In this document: positions 1-8,868 of the stretch, in pieces | Numbering within the stretch: the stretch's first letter is position 1 | Layout of the letters: each line of letters starts with the position of its first letter | The notes under the pieces: generated by a model | Databases searched by the model: none | The model's input: the letters and a program-made list of their open reading frames with translations, nothing else | What the model was told of the DNA's origin: nothing | Position numbers and translations under genes: made by a program | Assembly: GCA_949373085.1 (NCBI GenBank) | Contig: CASICJ010000002.1 | Coordinates: forward strand, 1-64,000 | Source of the DNA: an uncultured Verrucomicrobiales bacterium | GTDB lineage: Bacteria > Verrucomicrobiota > Verrucomicrobiia > Verrucomicrobiales > Akkermansiaceae | Direction: 5' to 3' | DNA length: 64,000 bases

Positions 1-611
1 CCATCACCGATTGTGATGAGGCCGCCACAGGTGAGCTAGTGATCCCTCAGACCATTGAAGGAAATCTTGTCACCAGTATCGGAGAACTGGCGTTCGGTAA
101 CTGCTTCACCCTCACCAATATCACGCTACCTGACAGCGTCGTCAGCATTGGGGATTCAGCCTTCTTATCCTGCTTTAGCCTTACGAGTATTAAGATAGGT
201 AGTGGCGTCACCAGCATTGGAGAATCGGCGTTTGTCGACTGCTTCAGCCTAACGGAAATCACATTTCAAGGAGCTGCTCCCACGGTTGGAGACGACACAT
301 TTTCAGGCGTAGCAGACGGGGCCGTTGCATATATTACAGCAGAGGCTCTTAGTTCTTTTGGTGACAGTGACGATGACTGGAATGGCCTCTCAATCCAGGT
401 AAGAGATGGCACGACAAACCCCGAGATAAGGACAGCGATCGAATTTTCTTTTAATACAGTGAATGGCGAAAGCTACCGCATCGAAGCCTCTACAGATCTT
501 ATCAACTGGGAAGTAATTGAAACTGCAATCATCGGAGAAGGTAGCCGAATTGATCGCTTTTACAGCACACGCAATCAGCCCAATCGGCACTTCCGTGTGA
601 AGACGAATTAA
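1..611 (+). CDS. BspA-type leucine-rich repeat surface protein (3' part)
   Basis: The frame is open to the left window edge, so the N-terminus is missing. At least three LRR_5/BspA-type repeats of about 23 residues are visible, with the pattern ITLPDSVVSIGDSAFxxCxSLT. These are followed by a short linker and a C-terminal module (about nt 440-608) with the pattern SFNTVNGESYRIEASTDL..W, which recurs at the ends of other large surface proteins in this window. BspA-like repeats generally serve in adhesion or recognition on the cell surface; the ligand cannot be told. The first in-frame ATG at 39 lies inside the repeat domain and is not the real start. Confidence 0.8.
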   Translation, partial: ITDCDEAATGELVIPQTIEGNLVTSIGELAFGNCFTLTNITLPDSVVSIGDSAFLSCFSLTSIKIGSGVTSIGESAFVDCFSLTEITFQGAAPTVGDDTFSGVADGAVAYITAEALSSFGDSDDDWNGLSIQVRDGTTNPEIRTAIEFSFNTVNGESYRIEASTDLINWEVIETAIIGEGSRIDRFYSTRNQPNRHFRVKTN

Positions 612-667
612 GGTCTAGCTTGAGAAGCTTAAGACCCTTCCTCGCTACTCTATGACTAGCCCAAAGA

Positions 668-705
668 AAACAACTTCACCATAATCAGTGAAGTTGTTGA
701 GGGAT
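668..705 (-). terminator. Rho-independent terminator
   Basis: Inverted repeat CAACTTCAC (671-679) / GTGAAGTTG (688-696) with an 8-nt loop. Read on the minus strand it is followed by a T-rich run (TTTTCTTT), so it terminates the gene at 732-1703. It lies between two convergent genes and may also stop the LRR gene, though no T-run follows on the plus strand. Confidence 0.75.
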
Positions 706-731
706 TAAAGTTGCTAGAACCGATTGAGTAA

Positions 732-1703
732 TTACTCGACTCTCTTAAGGATAATTACTGGCTCTTCAGGCTGAGCAACTCCATTTAGGGTGCGATCTAT
801 TATTTTATGCTTAAATACTCCCTCCTCAGATAAATCTAAAAGACATTTTTCGTAAACCAAACCATTTGGGGTATCGCCACTACGCTCCCAAAGAAACTTG
901 TTATCACTTGACGAAATGAGCGTCCCAGAAATTTGAACACCTGAAGAAGTATGATAGGTCTTAACAATCGCACCTTTAGTAGAATTGTAACTTTGCGCTC
1001 CGAAAACATCGAAGTTTTGCGACTGCCATTGCCAGATCATAATAGTTCCATTTTCATTAAGGGAGACGACGTGTTTTATTTTTTGTGTATGGGCAGGGAT
1101 TCCGTAGGCTTTGACTCCAACCTGTTCTACTGAACCTTCCCACTTCCCGAGCATTGGCTTAAGTATCGAAAGTTTACGCTTCGCTAATTCATGATAGGGT
1201 TGATCTTCAATACTACTAGTGACTCTTGAAAATCTCCTCTTTGTACTGTTATCAAGATCCTTCATAACTTCGTTCCAGTAGAATTCGTCAACCTGGAAAA
1301 GGTAATGAAATCCTGCCTCTTTCCAGTCATTCCATTTGGAATCCTTCATATTAAAGCCACGTCTTTTGATTGATGTGAATTTAAGTATCTTACCAGTAAC
1401 TGGTTCTACTTTGAAGAGGATTTCCCATTTTGATTTAACCTGATCCTTTTCAACCTTATTGAGAATTTCAGTTCCTTCTTCTGAGGTCGTTATTGTTTCA
1501 ATGAAGTGATTATCTTCCTCATCCGCCTTGATTACTTTAGTCATGGATACAGGATTTCCATCTGGTGAAATCCATGTGCGTTTCCAGGTACCCTGGATGT
1601 GTTCGGCATGTTTGACTTTTGCCTCTTCATGATCATCTGCGTAAGCATTAAAGGACGTTAGAATCGGCAGCACCGAGAGAATTAGTTTTTTCATATTGTT
1701 CAT
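732..1703 (-). CDS. secreted protein of unknown function (323 aa)
   Basis: Starts MNNMKKLILSVLPIL and has a typical signal peptide (about residues 1-22, cleavage near NAYA-DD). The mature part looks like two related halves: one opening HIQGTWKRTW (residues ~35-150) and one opening MLGKWEGSVEQ (~185-320). Each starts with a G-T/K-W motif as in lipocalin-like or DUF1579-like beta-barrels, but I do not recognise a specific family. The gene is AT-rich compared with its neighbours. Its upstream leader is homologous to that of the unrelated gene at 12462-13199, and the leader runs straight into repeat copy R1. Confidence 0.7.
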   Translation of the reverse strand: MNNMKKLILSVLPILTSFNAYADDHEEAKVKHAEHIQGTWKRTWISPDGNPVSMTKVIKADEEDNHFIETITTSEEGTEILNKVEKDQVKSKWEILFKVEPVTGKILKFTSIKRRGFNMKDSKWNDWKEAGFHYLFQVDEFYWNEVMKDLDNSTKRRFSRVTSSIEDQPYHELAKRKLSILKPMLGKWEGSVEQVGVKAYGIPAHTQKIKHVVSLNENGTIMIWQWQSQNFDVFGAQSYNSTKGAIVKTYHTSSGVQISGTLISSSDNKFLWERSGDTPNGLVYEKCLLDLSEEGVFKHKIIDRTLNGVAQPEEPVIILKRVE

Positions 1704-1835
1704 TACGTTTTACTTTTTGGGGAAAACCAAAAAATGACTCCATTTGGTTAGGCGCAATAACATCAAATTTTGTGCCATCAAAATGACTGATAACGAGAGA
1801 TCTTTTTTGATTTTGAGGTTTGCCCCAGATCATAA
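1698..1835 (-). promoter_or_regulatory. leader/promoter region shared with the gene at 13199
   Basis: From the first codons (ATGAACAATATGAAAAA) upstream for about 140 nt, this minus-strand leader aligns with 13186-13330, the leader of a protein with no sequence relation. By eye identity is high, with short indels, and it stops at the adjoining repeat in both cases. It probably carries the promoter. I infer a regulatory role from the conservation; no -35/-10 pair stands out clearly. Confidence 0.5.
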
Positions 1836-1837
1836 TT

Positions 1838-1905
1838 TTGTCTCTCCTTATCCGGTCTAAAAGCAGCTTCAAAGCCGTCCCACCAAAAGCAATTTCCTAG
1901 CAATT
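1838..1905 (+). repeat. cassette-boundary repeat R1 (type A, degenerate left end)
   Basis: Right part AAAAGCAATTTCCTAGCAA matches the common repeat end, and the centre (CCGGTCTAAAAGCAGCTTCAAAGCC) matches the type A copies at 5409 and 10376. The C-rich left end is not recognisable here. It lies between the leader of the gene at 732-1703 and the 3' end of the DUF5690 gene. Confidence 0.7.
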
Positions 1906-1999
1906 CAGTGAAAAAACAGCCAAGACCAAGTTTGCGTTACTGCGCCAGGCTCATTGGAAACTCGCCTGAGCGGTCATCTTTGGCCAGTGAGGCGCTGTT

Positions 2000-3302
2000 T
2001 CAGGTGGGTCGATTCCGGGTCCGGTCACTCCTTAGGATTAGGAAGGCACTGGCCAGAATGAGCCCGGCCGATCCGATCGAAAGGATATAGGTGAAGGAGC
2101 GGAAAAATTCCAGGCGAGTGGCCTCGCCTACGACTAGATCTTTGAACAAGAGAATCGCCACCGATCCGGTGTAGCCGAGGGCGTCGGCGACATAGATGGC
2201 AAAAACCGCTGTTCCGATCACATTAGCTTTGGCGATTATCCGATCAAACAGGATCGAGCCGTAAGGCACGTAAGCAAGGTAGGAGCCAATTCCGATGAGG
2301 ATCATCCAGGTGAGGCCGTTGATTGCGCCGCGGTCGAATAAAAGAGTGCTTACCCCCAGCGAAACGGCACCGAAGATCATCAGGGATAAAGCAGCGAGCA
2401 GGCCGAAAAAATTATCGCGGATACAGAAGAGGAGCGCGAGAGGGACGAGAACCCCAAAGGCCACCCAAGTCTCACTCTTGGAAAAAATACCCGGTTTCTC
2501 GCCGTAGCCCAGCTCGGAGAATATCTCGACTCCGTAGTTGTCTCTGTAATCGCGGAAGGCGGTGAGGAAAATGTAGGCAAAGAACAGCATCGTCAGCGGT
2601 AGGAAGAAACGTCTGAGGAAGCTGATACGGTGGGGCTCCGTCCATCGGCTCCCGGGGACTTCGCTCCTCCTCGTCGTCGGCGTCCGGGTCTGGGAGCTGA
2701 TCGAGTAGGAGCGTCGAGACAACAAAGGGTATGAGGAATATCAGACCGGTGGTAAACGGCATCCAGAACTCTGATACTCCATGGTGGTCCATGAGCCAGC
2801 GACCGACATCCTTCACGACACCGCTTGCGAGGATAAAGGAACAGGAGAGGCCCGCGAGAAGGAGCTCCGAGGTCCGGCGCCCCTCAAGGTACCAGACAAC
2901 CAAACCCCAGACCATTCCCAGGGGGAGACCGTTTGCAAAGAGGGCCAGGATCTTGAGTTGCGGGGATAGCACCGCGAAGAGCAACAGCGCGATTTCGGCG
3001 ACGGTCACCAGTCCGATGAGCATGGCGAGCCTCCTGCCGCGCGTCATCTCCGAGCAGAACTTGATGCCCAAATACTTGGACAAGGCGTATCCGATGACCT
3101 GGCTGATCACGAATGCCGTCTTCAGTTCAACCTGTGTCCCAAACAGTGCAAGTCCCTCGTACTGGGCAGCTGAGAACGGCTTGCGAAAGGCGTACATGCA
3201 GAAGTAGGTCGAGAAGGACGTGCCGATGGCAAACACCACCAGCACCCACGACGGAGCGCCAGTCAGCCACCGGGTCAAAGCTCCACGATCTCCGCGAAGC
3301 AC
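2000..3302 (-). pseudogene. DUF5690 family membrane protein, frameshifted
   Basis: Two overlapping frames together make one DUF5690/MFS-like multi-pass membrane protein of about 430 aa. The first frame (GTG start at 3302) carries the family's N-terminal signature STYFCMYAFRKPF and several transmembrane helices. It runs to PREPMDG near nt 2640 and then goes out of frame. The second frame continues with HRISFLRRFFLPL, then FRDYRDNYGVEIFSELGYG, and ends at 2000. A single-base indel near nt 2630-2640 explains the break. The start overlaps the methyltransferase stop (TAGTG), so the two form an operon. The family's function is unknown; a transporter role is only inferred from topology. It could be a real null mutation or a sequencing error. 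Confidence 0.75.
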
Positions 3303-4132
3303 TACGACAAAGGCTTCCTGCCAATGACGAAGGTTGCCTGTCCGTGCTGCCGGCGGCGTTCTTCTCGTTCGGCGAGGAACACGGGCAACGATTCATCCTC
3401 CCGCATGCGTTCGATTTCGGCATTCACGTTTTCCAATTCCTCCGGCTCGACGAGGGCCCAGCTGGAGTCACCATCACGCCACTCCTTCCGTGTCGGCCCG
3501 AGTGGATCGAGGTAGGTTTCTCCCTGCAGCACTTCGTCAAGGGAGACCAGGCGGCCACCCGGTTCCAGACCGGACTCGCTTATGCCCTGCTCTATAAGGT
3601 CTAGGGGAATGAACCGCTTGACCAGTCGGTCGATCGCATCGGGGATGAGTGCAGAATACCAATAGCCCTGACGGTATTGCTCGTGGTAGCAAGTTTGGAT
3701 CACCAAGGTCCCGCCCGGTGCAAGGACCCGTGAGAACTCGGCAACCGAGCTTCGTGTCGCGGCGAAGCTCTCATCAGATCCATCCTCCAGATGGTGGAGC
3801 ACATAGTTCACCACCACCCCATCGCAGGACCCTGATTCAATAGGTAGCTCGAGGACGGAACCCTGTTGCAGTGTCACCTCCTGATGATTCACCATCTTCG
3901 TCCGCGCGGTTTCCAGCATACCCGGGTTGAGTTCCACGCCTTCCACTCGTGCCACTTTGCTGGCGAGGGCAGGCAGGTAGTTGCCCGTCCCACATCCGGC
4001 GTCGAGGACGGTTTGCTCGCCGAGGGGCCTGGAACCGCAGGCCAAGGCTCCGAATATTAATTCCAAACCGACCGGTTGCCTGGTAAGATCATAGTTCTCG
4101 CTGGTGTTCGTGTAGTTTTCAAAAAGGGACAT
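3302..4132 (-). CDS. class I SAM-dependent methyltransferase
   Basis: 276 aa. SAM-binding motif I VLDAGCGTGNY is at residues ~42-52, the acidic end of strand 2 is at VEGVELNP, and the motif IV-like region is DGVVVNYVLHHLED. It is a Methyltransf_11/25-type small-molecule methyltransferase; the C-terminal half gives no clue to substrate. It is the first gene of an operon with the DUF5690 gene, whose GTG start overlaps this stop codon. There is no signal peptide, so it is cytoplasmic. Confidence 0.85.
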   Translation of the reverse strand: MSLFENYTNTSENYDLTRQPVGLELIFGALACGSRPLGEQTVLDAGCGTGNYLPALASKVARVEGVELNPGMLETARTKMVNHQEVTLQQGSVLELPIESGSCDGVVVNYVLHHLEDGSDESFAATRSSVAEFSRVLAPGGTLVIQTCYHEQYRQGYWYSALIPDAIDRLVKRFIPLDLIEQGISESGLEPGGRLVSLDEVLQGETYLDPLGPTRKEWRDGDSSWALVEPEELENVNAEIERMREDESLPVFLAEREERRRQHGQATFVIGRKPLS

Positions 4133-4267
4133 AATAGGACGTTGTTAATCCGTGGCAGGTTACTTACTCAAAGCAATGATGAACTTCTCTCCATTTCGCC
4201 GCACACAGGAATGAACAACGCAATACGGACATTTCATGGACACGGGCGTCTTTGCCAAGGATGAGTC

Positions 4268-4343
4268 ACCCCCCTTTTCACCCCCTCCGCTCCTGTCCAA
4301 GTGCGACTTCAACCCTTTCCCGCCAAAAGCAAATTCCTAGCAG
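4268..4343 (+). repeat. cassette-boundary repeat R2 (type A)
   Basis: C-rich left end (CCCCCCCTTTTCACCCCCTCC), a type A centre, and right end AAAAGCAAATTCCTAGCAG. The centre contains a small inverted repeat AAGT-GCG-ACTT. It sits upstream of the methyltransferase start and 114 bp before a 34-codon signal-peptide stub. Confidence 0.85.
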
Positions 4344-4457
4344 AAAAAAGCAGTCGGAAACAAAAATAAGTCCGAACAATTCCATGCAGGTGACGCCAAA
4401 TGGCGCGCCTGATGGGTGACGTTAGGCAGAGGAGAAGACACAGTAATTAGCCCAATC

Positions 4458-4562
4458 ATGAAACAAGCACGTCTCGTATCCAAGACACCACTACTTGCTT
4501 TTGCGCTTTTTGTCTCCCTATCGACTGCGTTCTCTAAACACAACCCCCTTTCTCCCCCATGA
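4458..4562 (+). pseudogene. signal-peptide stub of a truncated gene
   Basis: A 34-codon ORF starting MKQARLVSKTPLLAFALF, which reads as a clean signal peptide ending near STAFS. It then runs into the C-rich left end of repeat R3 and stops there at TGA. It looks like the 5' end of an exported-protein gene whose body was replaced by the repeat and the next cassette. The rest of 4344-4540 shows nothing else. Confidence 0.45.
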
Positions 4563-4617
4563 ACTCCACCCAATTCCGCTCTTCACGGCCTTTCCGCTAA
4601 AAGCAAATTCCTAGCAG
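4541..4617 (+). repeat. cassette-boundary repeat R3 (type B)
   Basis: Left end CAACCCCCTTTCTCCCCC, a centre unlike type A (ATGAACTCCACCCAATTCCG...), and the shared right end AAAAGCAAATTCCTAGCAG. It is nearly identical over ~75 bp to R5 at 10242; I see one mismatch in the common part. The DUF2459 gene starts 32 bp later. Confidence 0.9.
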
Positions 4618-4648
4618 TAGAGCCGTTGCTTCTCGCTCATATTTCGGA

Positions 4649-5296
4649 ATGCGTTACCTCTTTGCTCTTGGGCTTGCGGCTCTTCCGCTCACCTCGTGCT
4701 CCATTTCGACCGCGCCCCGCACCAACCCGCATCCTCCGTTCGCGATTTCGGAACACGCTGAGCGCACTCCCCTGCTGGTCTTTTCGCACGGGCAACACAC
4801 CGGCCTCGTCCTCCCTCGCAAGGCCCTGGAGAACGTGCTCCCCGAGATTACCACTCAGTTGACCGGAGATTGGCTTGAGTTTGGCTGGGGTGATGAGGGC
4901 TTCTATCGCAACGAGATCGTGACCTTTCCCCTCGCCTTCCGCGCCTTGGCCTACCCCACTCCCAGCGTGATGCATGTCGTCACAAGCAACCGTCCCCTTC
5001 ACCTCGACTACGCATATGCGCCCGCTCACCTCTTTCATCTCACGAACCAACAAAGGCAAATTCTCGTCCGGCGACTTTCGCTTCAATTTGCGCGTGATGG
5101 TAAGGGACGCCTCCTGCCTCTTGGTCCCGGACGTTACGGGGCGAGCCAATTCTACCGTGGTCGGGCACGCTTTTTCTTCCCCAATACTTGCAACGCTTGG
5201 ACCGCAAACCACCTCCGTGCGATTGGTTACAAGGCCAGAGCAGTCACTGCCCCTTGCTTATTTCGTGATCTCGACAGATTAGGGCCAGAAAAATAA
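4649..5296 (+). CDS. DUF2459 family lipoprotein (TIGR02117-like)
   Basis: 215 aa. The N-terminus MRYLFALGLAALPLTSCS is a lipoprotein signal peptide with Cys17 as the lipidated residue. The body carries the DUF2459 hallmarks: HGQHTGLVLP, EFGWGDEGFYR and FPNTCNAWTA. The conserved His, Cys and Trp residues have a cysteine-hydrolase look, but the family's function is not established. It is a single-gene segment between repeats R3 and R4, followed only by a short truncated ORF. Confidence 0.8.
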   Translation: MRYLFALGLAALPLTSCSISTAPRTNPHPPFAISEHAERTPLLVFSHGQHTGLVLPRKALENVLPEITTQLTGDWLEFGWGDEGFYRNEIVTFPLAFRALAYPTPSVMHVVTSNRPLHLDYAYAPAHLFHLTNQQRQILVRRLSLQFARDGKGRLLPLGPGRYGASQFYRGRARFFFPNTCNAWTANHLRAIGYKARAVTAPCLFRDLDRLGPEK

Positions 5297-5360
5297 AAAT
5301 AAAAGAATACGGGTCAAGGTGTAATGATTTGTGCTTTCCGCCACTAACTAGGAGAAGACA

Positions 5361-5480
5361 ATGAAAATACAAGAAGCCTATAAAATCTTCGAAGACCTCT
5401 TGGCCGACCAACCCCCTTTCACCCCCTCCGCTCCGGTCCAAATGCGCCTTCAAGCCCTCCCGCCAAAAGCAATTTCCTAG
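5361..5480 (+). pseudogene. truncated ORF fused into repeat R4
   Basis: A strong ribosome site (AGGAG, 5350-5354) precedes the ATG. The ORF begins MKIQEAYKIFEDLLADQ, then reads straight into R4, whose translation ends LPPKAIS, with the repeat's CCTAG giving the stop codon. So only about 17 residues are native. The N-terminus is too short to name. This is the clearest example of a gene cut off at a repeat boundary. Confidence 0.55.
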
Positions 5481-5483
5481 CAG
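5409..5483 (+). repeat. cassette-boundary repeat R4 (type A)
   Basis: Left end ACCCCCTTTCACCCCCTCCG, centre CTCCGGTCCAAATGCGCCTT, right end AAAAGCAATTTCCTAGCAGT. It serves as the best reference copy for type A. It supplies the last 22 codons and stop of the truncated ORF that starts at 5361. The PSD1 gene follows. Confidence 0.9.
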
Positions 5484-5604
5484 TAACAAACGCCTCACGA
5501 CCTTCCGATTGGATTTCGTGCTGCGACGCCCCTGAGTGCAGTTCCCCGAATCTCGACAAATATGATCGATCATGAGGAGGGCAGAGAGTATAGACCAAGA
5601 AACG

Positions 5605-8600
5605 ATGTGTCGTCTCCTTCTAGTCCCCTTCTTCAGCATCGTGGCAAGTGCGGCCTTCGCCAGCCAGAAATTCGACTTCGAGCAATTTCGCGACCGTCTG
5701 CCCTGGATCTGGCAATCGCCTCAAGCGGTCGAGCCGCCCAAAGTCCAGAATCTGGCATGGCCAACGGATCCGATCGATCGTTTTGTTCTCCAAAAGTTGG
5801 AAGGCGGGCAGCTACGCCCGGCTGAGCCCGCCAATGATCGGCGGTGGATGCGGCGCGCGCACTTTGCCATCACCGGTTTGCCGCCGAAGCCGGAGGACGT
5901 CCAGGCCTTCCTCAAAGACGCTTCCAAGGATCGAAAACGAACCCTTGTCGGCAATCTACTGGATTCCCCGCACTACGGGGAACGCTGGGCACGTCATTGG
6001 ATGGACCTCGTGCGCTACGCGGAATCGCGCGGGCATGAAGGGGATGCCATTCTGCCCAATGCCTACCGGTATCGTGACTATCTGGTTCGCGCCTTCAATG
6101 CGGATCTACCCTATGATGCTTTAGTCCAAGAGCACCTCGCCGGCGACCTCTTGGAAACCCCGCGGCGGCATCCGGAAACGGGTGCCAACGAATCGATCCT
6201 CGCCACTGCCTGGCCTTTCTTTGGCGAGGAAAACAGTACCGCGGTAGATCTTCGTCTGGACGAATGTGACCGCATCGACAACAAGGTCGATGTCTTGAGC
6301 AAGGCTTTCCTCGGTTTGACCGTGGCCTGTGCCCGCTGTCACGACCACAAGTTCGATGCGATCCGCCAAAGTGACTACTATGCCATGGCTGGATTCGTTC
6401 TCAGTTCCAGTTATCGCCAGGCACGGTTTGAGTCGATGGAGCAAAACAAAGCGGTCGTAGAGAAGCTGGCGCGCATGCGTCGCTTGCATATGCCGATGAT
6501 CACGAAAGCATTTGCCAAGGCAGCACGGCCCGTGGTCGATGCGCTGGGTGAGCACGCGGCGGTCGAGCTTAAGACCTCTTCCACGTTTCCCGTGGAAGGT
6601 GAGCATCAGGTCGTAGCGGACTATACCCACGGACCGACAGCCTGGCTGGTGGACGGTCCGACTTTTGGCTCGTCATCAATTCTACCGGGCCAGTTGATGT
6701 TAGTCACAAAGCAAACCTCCGTCCCTTTGCCTCACTGGACGCGTTTGATCGTGGCCGTTGATCCGGGTTCCCAGGGAGAGGCCTGGGCCAAGCCGACATT
6801 TGATCACGGCACGTGGAAAACGATGAAGCTTCCCGGTCATTTTGAAAACGCCGGGTTACCCGATTACGATGGCGTAGTCTGGTTTCGCAAAACCATCGAA
6901 CTGTCCGCCGGGCAGGCCGCGTCAAAAGCGATTTTGCACCTCGGTCAAATCGACGACATGGACGTCACATGGGTTAATGGCACGCGTGTGGGAGGCTACG
7001 AGAATCCCGGTCACCATTACACCTTACGGAAGTATCCAGTTCCTGCGGGTCTCCTGAAACCGGGTAAGAATACGATAGCGGTTCGGGTCATGGACCACGG
7101 TCATCCGGGAGGCATCGCAGGGAAACCCGACCAACTCTCTTTGCAGTTGGGGGAGAAAACCGTTTCCCTGGCCAATCTCTGGCATTTTGCCCCGGGGGCG
7201 AATTTGAAAGCGCTCAATACAAATGCCGCCCATTCCGCCCCCAAGCTTCACCTGGATCAACCACTCGCACTGTCTCGTCATGGCGGAGCGATCCGTGATG
7301 CCTTTTGGGACGGGCTCAAGAATGTAAATAGTGAAAACGATCCCGGAGCCTTGGATGGCTTGGCGCGTGCTGGTAAAACTATTCGCACCCCGACCGTTAC
7401 CCTGGCATCAGGTCAGGTTCATTACCTGATCAGGGGGAAGGCAAAGGTGTATGCCGCGGTCAGCCAGGCGTTGTTTACCGGTCCCCTGCACACAACCCTG
7501 ATGCGGACGGTGGAGGCAAACGGCGACACACCACGTTGGATTACGCACGATCTCAGGCACTATGCAGGCCAGCGCGTGCACTTCGAATTTTCTCCGATTG
7601 GGGATGCTCCCTTGGAAATACTCCAGGTCATTGATGGCGGAACACCCGGTCACCTTCCAGGAGAGAAGAAGCAGGTTCCGCGAGAGGAGCTATACCGGGC
7701 GCTCGATGATCTGATGGACGGCGAGTTAGAAGCCCGGCATGTGCCTCATGTCGCCTGGTTGGTCGAGTCGGGTAAAATAAAGCTTCCCGGCGAGTCGATC
7801 AAGAGCTGGCATTCGGCGCTCGATGGTCTGGAGAAAGAAGCGCGATGGGAATCACGGCTGGCCGTCGGCTGGTGGGCAGGCACCGGGGTGGATGAGCATT
7901 TGCTCGATCGGGGCCGTCCCGAATCGCCTGGAGAGCGCGTGGGTCGAAACCTGCCCGAACTTCTTGCGATGGCTCCGATGGACGGTCTGAGCCCCGGACG
8001 CCTGGAGCTCGCCCGACAGCTCACTGCCCCCGAACATCCGCTGACCTCTCGGGTCATGGTCAATCGCATCTGGCATCAGCTTTTCGGTCGCGGGATTGTC
8101 CCTACGCCGGATAACTTTGGCTGGCTGGGCGAGCGGCCAAGTCATCCGGAGTTGCTCGATTACTTGGCCGTTGAGTTCGCAGATACCCACGCGTATTCAA
8201 TCAAGTCGATCATCGAGCGAATCGTGCTGAGCCGGACCTTCGGCATGTCCAGTACGGCCGCAGATCCCGCGTATGCGGATCAGGATCCGGAGAATCGCTG
8301 GCTGCACCGCATGCCGGTAAGACGGCTCGAAGCGGAGGTCATTCGTGATTCGGCGCTCGCCATTTCCGGCCGGCTGGACAGGACGGTCGGGGGAGAGCCG
8401 GTTTTGGTGCACCTGACCGAATTCGTCATCGGCCGCGGCAGTCCGACACAGAGCGGGCCGCTGGATGGTGCCGGTCGGCGATCGATCTATACCGCGCTCC
8501 GGCGCAATTTTCTACCCACCTTCATGCTGGCCTTCGATTTCCCCAGCCCCTTCACCACCGTAGGCAAGCGGAATGTCACGAACGTGGCCGCCCAGTCACT

Positions 8601-8868
8601 GGCCTTGATGAACGATCCCTTTTTATACCAACAGAGCGGTATTTGGGCGAAACGGATAGTCCAAGAAAAACCCTCAGCCCCGAAACGCATTCACCAAATG
8701 TATGCCGAGGCCTTTACCCGCCCGCCGAGTGACCATGAGTTGGCCGCCTGCCTCGAAGCACTCACCGCGTTTGCCGGCTTGTATGGGGGCGATCCCAACA
8801 GCCACGAGGCTTGGCGAGACCTCTGCCATTCGTTTTACAGCATGACGGACTTTACCTACCTGAAATGA
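5605..8868 (+). CDS. PSD1 (DUF1549/DUF1553) cytochrome-like secreted protein
   Basis: About 1087 aa from the ATG at 5605, chosen because it gives a signal peptide (MCRLLLVPFFSIVASAAFA); an in-frame ATG at 5572 would put 11 polar residues before it. DUF1549 spans roughly residues 40-260 and includes a CARCH heme-binding-type motif at ~242. A galactose-binding-like jelly roll is inserted at ~390-520 (WFRKTIEL...VTWVNGTRVGG). DUF1553 fills ~805-1070 (VMVNRIWHQLFGRG). The usual N-terminal PSCyt1 c-type cytochrome domain is missing. These proteins are typical of Planctomycetes/Verrucomicrobia and may act in redox or polysaccharide use, but their activity is unknown. The stop overlaps the DUF1501 start (ATGA). 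Confidence 0.88.
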   Translation: MCRLLLVPFFSIVASAAFASQKFDFEQFRDRLPWIWQSPQAVEPPKVQNLAWPTDPIDRFVLQKLEGGQLRPAEPANDRRWMRRAHFAITGLPPKPEDVQAFLKDASKDRKRTLVGNLLDSPHYGERWARHWMDLVRYAESRGHEGDAILPNAYRYRDYLVRAFNADLPYDALVQEHLAGDLLETPRRHPETGANESILATAWPFFGEENSTAVDLRLDECDRIDNKVDVLSKAFLGLTVACARCHDHKFDAIRQSDYYAMAGFVLSSSYRQARFESMEQNKAVVEKLARMRRLHMPMITKAFAKAARPVVDALGEHAAVELKTSSTFPVEGEHQVVADYTHGPTAWLVDGPTFGSSSILPGQLMLVTKQTSVPLPHWTRLIVAVDPGSQGEAWAKPTFDHGTWKTMKLPGHFENAGLPDYDGVVWFRKTIELSAGQAASKAILHLGQIDDMDVTWVNGTRVGGYENPGHHYTLRKYPVPAGLLKPGKNTIAVRVMDHGHPGGIAGKPDQLSLQLGEKTVSLANLWHFAPGANLKALNTNAAHSAPKLHLDQPLALSRHGGAIRDAFWDGLKNVNSENDPGALDGLARAGKTIRTPTVTLASGQVHYLIRGKAKVYAAVSQALFTGPLHTTLMRTVEANGDTPRWITHDLRHYAGQRVHFEFSPIGDAPLEILQVIDGGTPGHLPGEKKQVPREELYRALDDLMDGELEARHVPHVAWLVESGKIKLPGESIKSWHSALDGLEKEARWESRLAVGWWAGTGVDEHLLDRGRPESPGERVGRNLPELLAMAPMDGLSPGRLELARQLTAPEHPLTSRVMVNRIWHQLFGRGIVPTPDNFGWLGERPSHPELLDYLAVEFADTHAYSIKSIIERIVLSRTFGMSSTAADPAYADQDPENRWLHRMPVRRLEAEVIRDSALAISGRLDRTVGGEPVLVHLTEFVIGRGSPTQSGPLDGAGRRSIYTALRRNFLPTFMLAFDFPSPFTTVGKRNVTNVAAQSLALMNDPFLYQQSGIWAKRIVQEKPSAPKRIHQMYAEAFTRPPSDHELAACLEALTAFAGLYGGDPNSHEAWRDLCHSFYSMTDFTYLK

